Positions 5,657 to 9,080 of a DNA stretch of 9,080 nucleotides are shown one piece after another. The position numbers were made by a program, and so were the translations under genes. Position 1 is the first letter of the stretch; each line of letters starts with the position of its first letter. Source of the DNA: Anaerolineaceae bacterium (GTDB taxonomy: Bacteria > Chloroflexota > Anaerolineae > Anaerolineales > Anaerolineaceae); the NCBI GenBank assembly GCA_011620445.1, contig WOZB01000112.1, positions 1 to 9,080 of the forward strand. Reading direction: 5' to 3'. Under the pieces are notes generated by a model. It was not told where the DNA came from and ran no database searches. It saw only the letters and a program-made list of their open reading frames with translations.

Positions 5657-7030
5657 GTGAATTCTGAAAACAAACCCATCATCATCCTGATCATCGTGCT
5701 GATTGCGATCTTCCTCTGCTGCTGCGTCTGCCTTCTGGCAGCCAGCGCGCTTTTCATAACACGCGCAAGCAGCAGTTCTGAATTAAGCACACAGTTACCC
5801 GAGCTCAATTTTTCACCTGCCAGCACACCCACTGCGCTTCCGAATACGACAGATACAGATTCAGCCGCTCAATTTGCCCAGATCGAAAAGGAAGTCAGCA
5901 CTCTGCGGGGGTTGGACCTTGAAACTCCGCTCCAACGCGAATCACTTACCACAGCCCAACTTGAGCAACGGGTGACCACCGAATTCTTCAAGGACTACAC
6001 CCCGCAAGAAGCAGCCGAGGACGAAACTACGCTCTCCCTTTTGGGCTTGTTGCCAGAGGATTTTGACCTTCTGGATTTCTACAAAAAGCTCTACACAGAG
6101 CAAATCGCCGGGTACTACGATAATGAAACCAAGTCCATGTATGTCGTGGCTGATCAGGGTATCGGTGGCATGGAACGCAGTACCTATGCGCATGAGTTTA
6201 CGCATGCCTTGCAGGACGCCACCTACGACTTTGAAGGCCGCCTCGGTTATTCGGATGAGGCCTGTGAAAACAATTCAGAATCCTGTGCTGCACTTCAAGC
6301 GCTGATTGAAGGTGATGCCACATACACCCAGATGGCCTGGTTAAGTGAATACGCCACCAGGCAGGATATTTTAGACCTTCAAAGCTTTGTCACAACATTT
6401 AAGAGCCCAATCCTTGATTCTGCTCCAGCTTTCATGCAGGACGACATGAACTTCGCTTACGACCAGGGCAGCGATTTTATCAAGGCGTTGCTCGCTAGCG
6501 ACGGGGATAATGCCATTACAGCCGCCTTCACAAGCCAAAAACCGGTTTCCACCGAGCAAATCATGCATCCATCCCGCTACCCGGATGATAAACCCCTGGC
6601 AGTTACTCTCCCCGAATTAGCCAATGACCTGGGCAGCACCTGGCAGGAAATTGACCGCGAAACCATCGGCGAATGGTACACCTGGCTCATCCTTGCCCGG
6701 GCAAACGACGACGACTACCGCCAAATTGAGTCCCTGGTAAGCGCGGCCGCGGAAGGTTGGGGCGGCGATCAGTACGCCGTTCTTACGGACGGCAATGACT
6801 CCGCTTTTGTGGTCACTTACCAGTGGGATACCAGTGAAGACAGCGACGAGGCTTACAAAGCCTTCCTCACCTATACTCAATTACGCTTCGGTCGCCAGGA
6901 TGCAAGTGATATCGCCTGCGTGAATGGCTATTGCAGCAGCTTGATGAAAAACCCTGATCAGGGCTTCACCTGGATCGTCAGCACTTCCAGGGATGCGGTC
7001 TCTACCCTCCAAAGTTCAGTTCGGAACTAA
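5657..7030 (+). CDS. Membrane-anchored zinc metallopeptidase (HExxH, gluzincin-like)
   Basis: This 457-residue protein starts with GTG two bases after the previous stop; the ribosome site is weak (AAGAGA), suggesting translational coupling. A membrane segment at about 8-33 carries an odd run CCCVC (21-25). A Ser/Thr/Pro-rich linker (37-66) suggests that the rest faces outward. The catalytic core is AGYYDNETKSMYVV (151-164), then HEFTH (179-183) with His179, His183 as zinc ligands and Glu180 as base. Glu218 in ALIEGDAT, 35 residues after His183, is a good third ligand. Cys203/Cys210 and Cys421/Cys426 could form disulfides, again fitting an outside location. The C-terminal part (about 335-450, with GEWYTWLILA and AEGWGGDQYAVL) looks like a second conserved domain that I have seen attached to such peptidases but cannot name. 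The substrate is unknown. No sign of damage. Confidence 0.8.
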   Translation: MNSENKPIIILIIVLIAIFLCCCVCLLAASALFITRASSSSELSTQLPELNFSPASTPTALPNTTDTDSAAQFAQIEKEVSTLRGLDLETPLQRESLTTAQLEQRVTTEFFKDYTPQEAAEDETTLSLLGLLPEDFDLLDFYKKLYTEQIAGYYDNETKSMYVVADQGIGGMERSTYAHEFTHALQDATYDFEGRLGYSDEACENNSESCAALQALIEGDATYTQMAWLSEYATRQDILDLQSFVTTFKSPILDSAPAFMQDDMNFAYDQGSDFIKALLASDGDNAITAAFTSQKPVSTEQIMHPSRYPDDKPLAVTLPELANDLGSTWQEIDRETIGEWYTWLILARANDDDYRQIESLVSAAAEGWGGDQYAVLTDGNDSAFVVTYQWDTSEDSDEAYKAFLTYTQLRFGRQDASDIACVNGYCSSLMKNPDQGFTWIVSTSRDAVSTLQSSVRN

Positions 7031-7041
7031 GGCTCGCTTCC

Positions 7042-7764
7042 ATGCAGAACCCAGCCGCTAAACCGCTTGACCGCGCACGCATCCGAGCGCTGATTTTTGA
7101 TGTGGATGGCACCCTTGCAGATACAGACGACAACATGGCCTATAAAATTGTAGGCGTGTTGAAACCTCTGCATAGTCTGTTCAAACCGGGGCAGGCGCAA
7201 CAATTTTCTCGCCGCTTCGTCCATTTTTCTGAAGGTCCCATGAATTGGATCCTGAACATGGCTGATAAGTTGGGGGTTGATTCCTGGTTGGCTTATTTTT
7301 TGGACTGGCGTGCCAAGCGCGATCTGCGCATTCCCAACAAATTCAAGGTCCATCCAGAGGTTCCGGGGGTCACGCCCATGTTGGAAGCGCTCGCAACGCG
7401 CTACCCGATGGCAGTGGTTACCAATCGCAATGAGGTTACCACACGGGCATTTCTCGATTCTCACAACCTCACCCGTTTTTTCACGGTTATCCTGGCATCC
7501 CAATCATCCAAACACACCAAACCCTTCGCAGACCCGCTCATCGCGGCTGCCAAAGCCATGGACGTACCAGTTGAAGCTTGCCTGATGGTCGGCGATACGA
7601 TTGTAGATGTGCATGCTGCCATTGCTGCCAAAGCTCAAAGTTTGGCAGTACTCTGTGGCTTCGGAACGGAAAAAGAATTGCTCAAAGCTGGTGCGCAGGT
7701 GGTATTACCCAGCACATCCCAGTTGGCTGAATTTTTACTTTCGGAACCTGCAAGCCTGGGTTAA
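7042..7764 (+). CDS. HAD-superfamily hydrolase, phosphoglycolate-phosphatase-like
   Basis: This 240-residue cytoplasmic phosphatase-type protein has all four HAD motifs. Motif I is IFDVDGTLADT with nucleophile Asp20 and acid/base Asp22. Motif II is VVTNRN (Thr127). Motif III is Lys160 in HTKPFADP, and motif IV is MVGDTIVDVHAA with Asp185 and Asp189 for magnesium. A helical cap of about 85 residues (24-108) lies between motifs I and II, as in subfamily I enzymes such as Gph. It is 11 bases downstream of the metallopeptidase, with AAGG overlapping that gene's stop codon as a weak ribosome site, so it is probably the last gene of the operon. The substrate cannot be told from sequence; a small phosphorylated metabolite is likely. 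A functional link to the two peptidases is not evident and may be only shared transcription. Confidence 0.88.
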   Translation: MQNPAAKPLDRARIRALIFDVDGTLADTDDNMAYKIVGVLKPLHSLFKPGQAQQFSRRFVHFSEGPMNWILNMADKLGVDSWLAYFLDWRAKRDLRIPNKFKVHPEVPGVTPMLEALATRYPMAVVTNRNEVTTRAFLDSHNLTRFFTVILASQSSKHTKPFADPLIAAAKAMDVPVEACLMVGDTIVDVHAAIAAKAQSLAVLCGFGTEKELLKAGAQVVLPSTSQLAEFLLSEPASLG

Positions 7765-7821
7765 AAATTTCGGCTTATCAATAAATTAATAAGGATTTGG
7801 GACCATTCTTTCCTGCAGTAT

Positions 7822-9080
7822 TTATTCCGCCAGTTCCATTTCTGCCACTGGGATTTTGCCACCCGGTTCTTGTAGATCGAGGGTGTTGACTTCCCGTTTC
7901 AAGAAACCATAGACCGCTACGAGCAATGCCATTGCCCCAGCAAAAGTAAATGCCACTCCAACGCCGAGGTGATCGGCAATAGGCGCGGCCAACACAATCC
8001 CAATGGGCATGGCTAACATACAGAGACTATTTAGCATCATAAAGGTACGGCCTTGCATCTCAGGTGGAATTTTGGCCTGAAAGATTGCATCCAGAGGCCC
8101 GTTGGCAAAGGCCAGGGCAAATCCTAAAATGCCAGAAAAGCCAATCAGCATCGGTAAAAGATTGCTCGGGGTTAAGCCCATGCCAAATATTGACAATCCA
8201 AGTACCAGGATGCCTGCCAGCGAGGTCATAATTTTACGCTTGAAACCGCCCCACACACCTAATAGCAGACCGCCAACCACAATTCCGATCCCCACTGCTG
8301 ACTCAACACTGGCTAATTGGGCAGCACCACCGCCAAAGTTCTTAGTAATCATCAGGGGTAAAAGCGCGCTGATTGGTGCAAATGCAAAATTGATCAAAGC
8401 TGCCATGATGGTCAATGTAAACATTCCAGGCCAGCCCTTCATGTAGGTAAAGGCTGAGCTGACATCATTCCACAAGACTTTTGGAGTAATAATTTCTTGA
8501 ACATCCGAGCGCAGTGGTTGCGGCACTTTCACGAAGAAGAGTAAAAGCAAAACGGCAATGGCTGCGGTCACTACATCCACCGCTAATACACTTTGGAATG
8601 GCCAGATCGCAAGCAAAAGTGCACCTACAGGGGGAGAAACAATGTTGATAATTCCACTTAAGGCCTGGTTAAAACCTCCAAGGCGGGCATAATGCTCTTT
8701 GGGCACCATCAGAGTTGTTGAAGCACTCATCGCCGGACCCTGGAAAATTCCAGCCACAGCCCTGATAAAAAGAACTACATAGATATGCCAGAACTGCACA
8801 AGATTAAAAGTAAAGAGCAGCATGAGCACGATTGTGGCCAGGGTTACGATTAGATCTGCCACTACCATGGTAACTTTTCGATTCCAACGATCCACAAGTG
8901 CCCCCGCGAAAGGCCCCAAAATGACCTGCGGAAGCAGACCGACCATGCTGGCTGTTGCCAGAACAGCTGCCGAACCGGTCTTCTCAGTGAGGTACCAGAT
9001 CAGTGCAAATTGCACCACCCCACTGCCAAGAAGTGAGAATATCTGCCCGATGAACATCGGCGCGTAGTTCCTTAGCCAAT
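7822..9080 (-). CDS. MFS exporter, MFS_3 / EntS-MefA-like drug or metabolite efflux (5' end outside window)
   Basis: The visible 411 residues from an internal Met at 9057 are strongly hydrophobic with about eleven to twelve membrane segments. The frame stays open to the window edge and reads WLRNYAP before that Met, a usual beginning for this family, so the true ATG is probably only a few bases outside. Motif A is present between the second and third segments: GPFAGALVDRWNRK with Asp56, Arg57, Arg60 and Lys61 (counted from the internal Met). QGPAMSASTTLMVPKEHYAR and the PPEMQGRTFM segment in the second half are typical of the MFS_3 group, which exports siderophores or macrolides by proton antiport. 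The substrate is unknown. The C-terminus ends in a short polar tail. It converges with the HAD gene across 57 AT-rich bases in which I see no clear terminator hairpin. Confidence 0.88.
   Translation of the reverse strand, partial: WLRNYAPMFIGQIFSLLGSGVVQFALIWYLTEKTGSAAVLATASMVGLLPQVILGPFAGALVDRWNRKVTMVVADLIVTLATIVLMLLFTFNLVQFWHIYVVLFIRAVAGIFQGPAMSASTTLMVPKEHYARLGGFNQALSGIINIVSPPVGALLLAIWPFQSVLAVDVVTAAIAVLLLLFFVKVPQPLRSDVQEIITPKVLWNDVSSAFTYMKGWPGMFTLTIMAALINFAFAPISALLPLMITKNFGGGAAQLASVESAVGIGIVVGGLLLGVWGGFKRKIMTSLAGILVLGLSIFGMGLTPSNLLPMLIGFSGILGFALAFANGPLDAIFQAKIPPEMQGRTFMMLNSLCMLAMPIGIVLAAPIADHLGVGVAFTFAGAMALLVAVYGFLKREVNTLDLQEPGGKIPVAEMELAE

Noticed and set aside
7027..7503. A 158-residue minus-strand reading frame opposite the HAD gene
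   Set aside because: It overlaps the catalytic motifs of an intact HAD protein and shows no domain of its own.
7765..7821. Terminator between the convergent HAD and MFS genes
   Set aside because: The gap is AT-rich but has no stem of useful length or GC content.
9055..9057. ATG at 9057 as the true start of the MFS exporter
   Set aside because: The frame stays open to the edge and the upstream codons read WLRNYAP, a common N-terminus in the family, so the start lies outside the window.

Overview
The window reads like ordinary bacterial chromosome with moderate GC content and short intergenic gaps. The mix of protein types is what I would expect from Chloroflexota (Anaerolineae-like): a COG4889-type restriction helicase tail, a secreted Gly/Met/Gln-rich protein beside a two-component system, a membrane-anchored PM20D1-like M20 hydrolase, a membrane-anchored zincin, and an MFS_3-type exporter. 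That taxonomic guess is inference from protein flavour only; there is no rRNA or other marker here.

Left part (1-3686). The first 205 bases are the C-terminal tail of a large gene entering from the left, most like the end of a Type ISP restriction-modification/helicase protein. It converges on a minus-strand block, with a perfect 11-bp hairpin between them. The minus-strand block, read right to left, is an OmpR-family response regulator (3686 to 2995), a sensor histidine kinase (2998 to 1571, GTG start overlapping the regulator stop by 4 bases) and, after a 232-base gap with its own candidate promoter, a secreted Gly/Met/Gln-rich protein (1338 to 325). The regulator gene is broken by a single-base frameshift around 3195-3197, inside its DNA-binding domain. 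Kinase and secreted protein both carry G/M/Q-rich stretches outside the cytoplasm, and an ATTTAGA-containing motif recurs upstream of both transcription units, so this looks like one sensing/output module.

Middle and right part (3837-7764). Diverging from the regulator is a tight three-gene plus-strand operon with gaps of 2 and 11 bases. It encodes a membrane-anchored M20 metallohydrolase of the PM20D1/CPS1 type with an extra charged C-terminal tail, a membrane-anchored HExxH metallopeptidase with a Cys-rich membrane segment, and a HAD-family phosphatase. The 150-base divergent region (3687-3836) holds the candidate regulator promoter and a GC-rich nested dyad.

Right end (7822-9080). A minus-strand MFS exporter converges on the operon. 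Its reading frame stays open to the last base, so its true start is outside the window.

No tRNA, rRNA, CRISPR array, insertion sequence or integrase was seen. The points most worth a second look are the frameshifted regulator, the paired G/M-rich sensor and secreted protein with the shared upstream motif, and the two-metallopeptidase operon.
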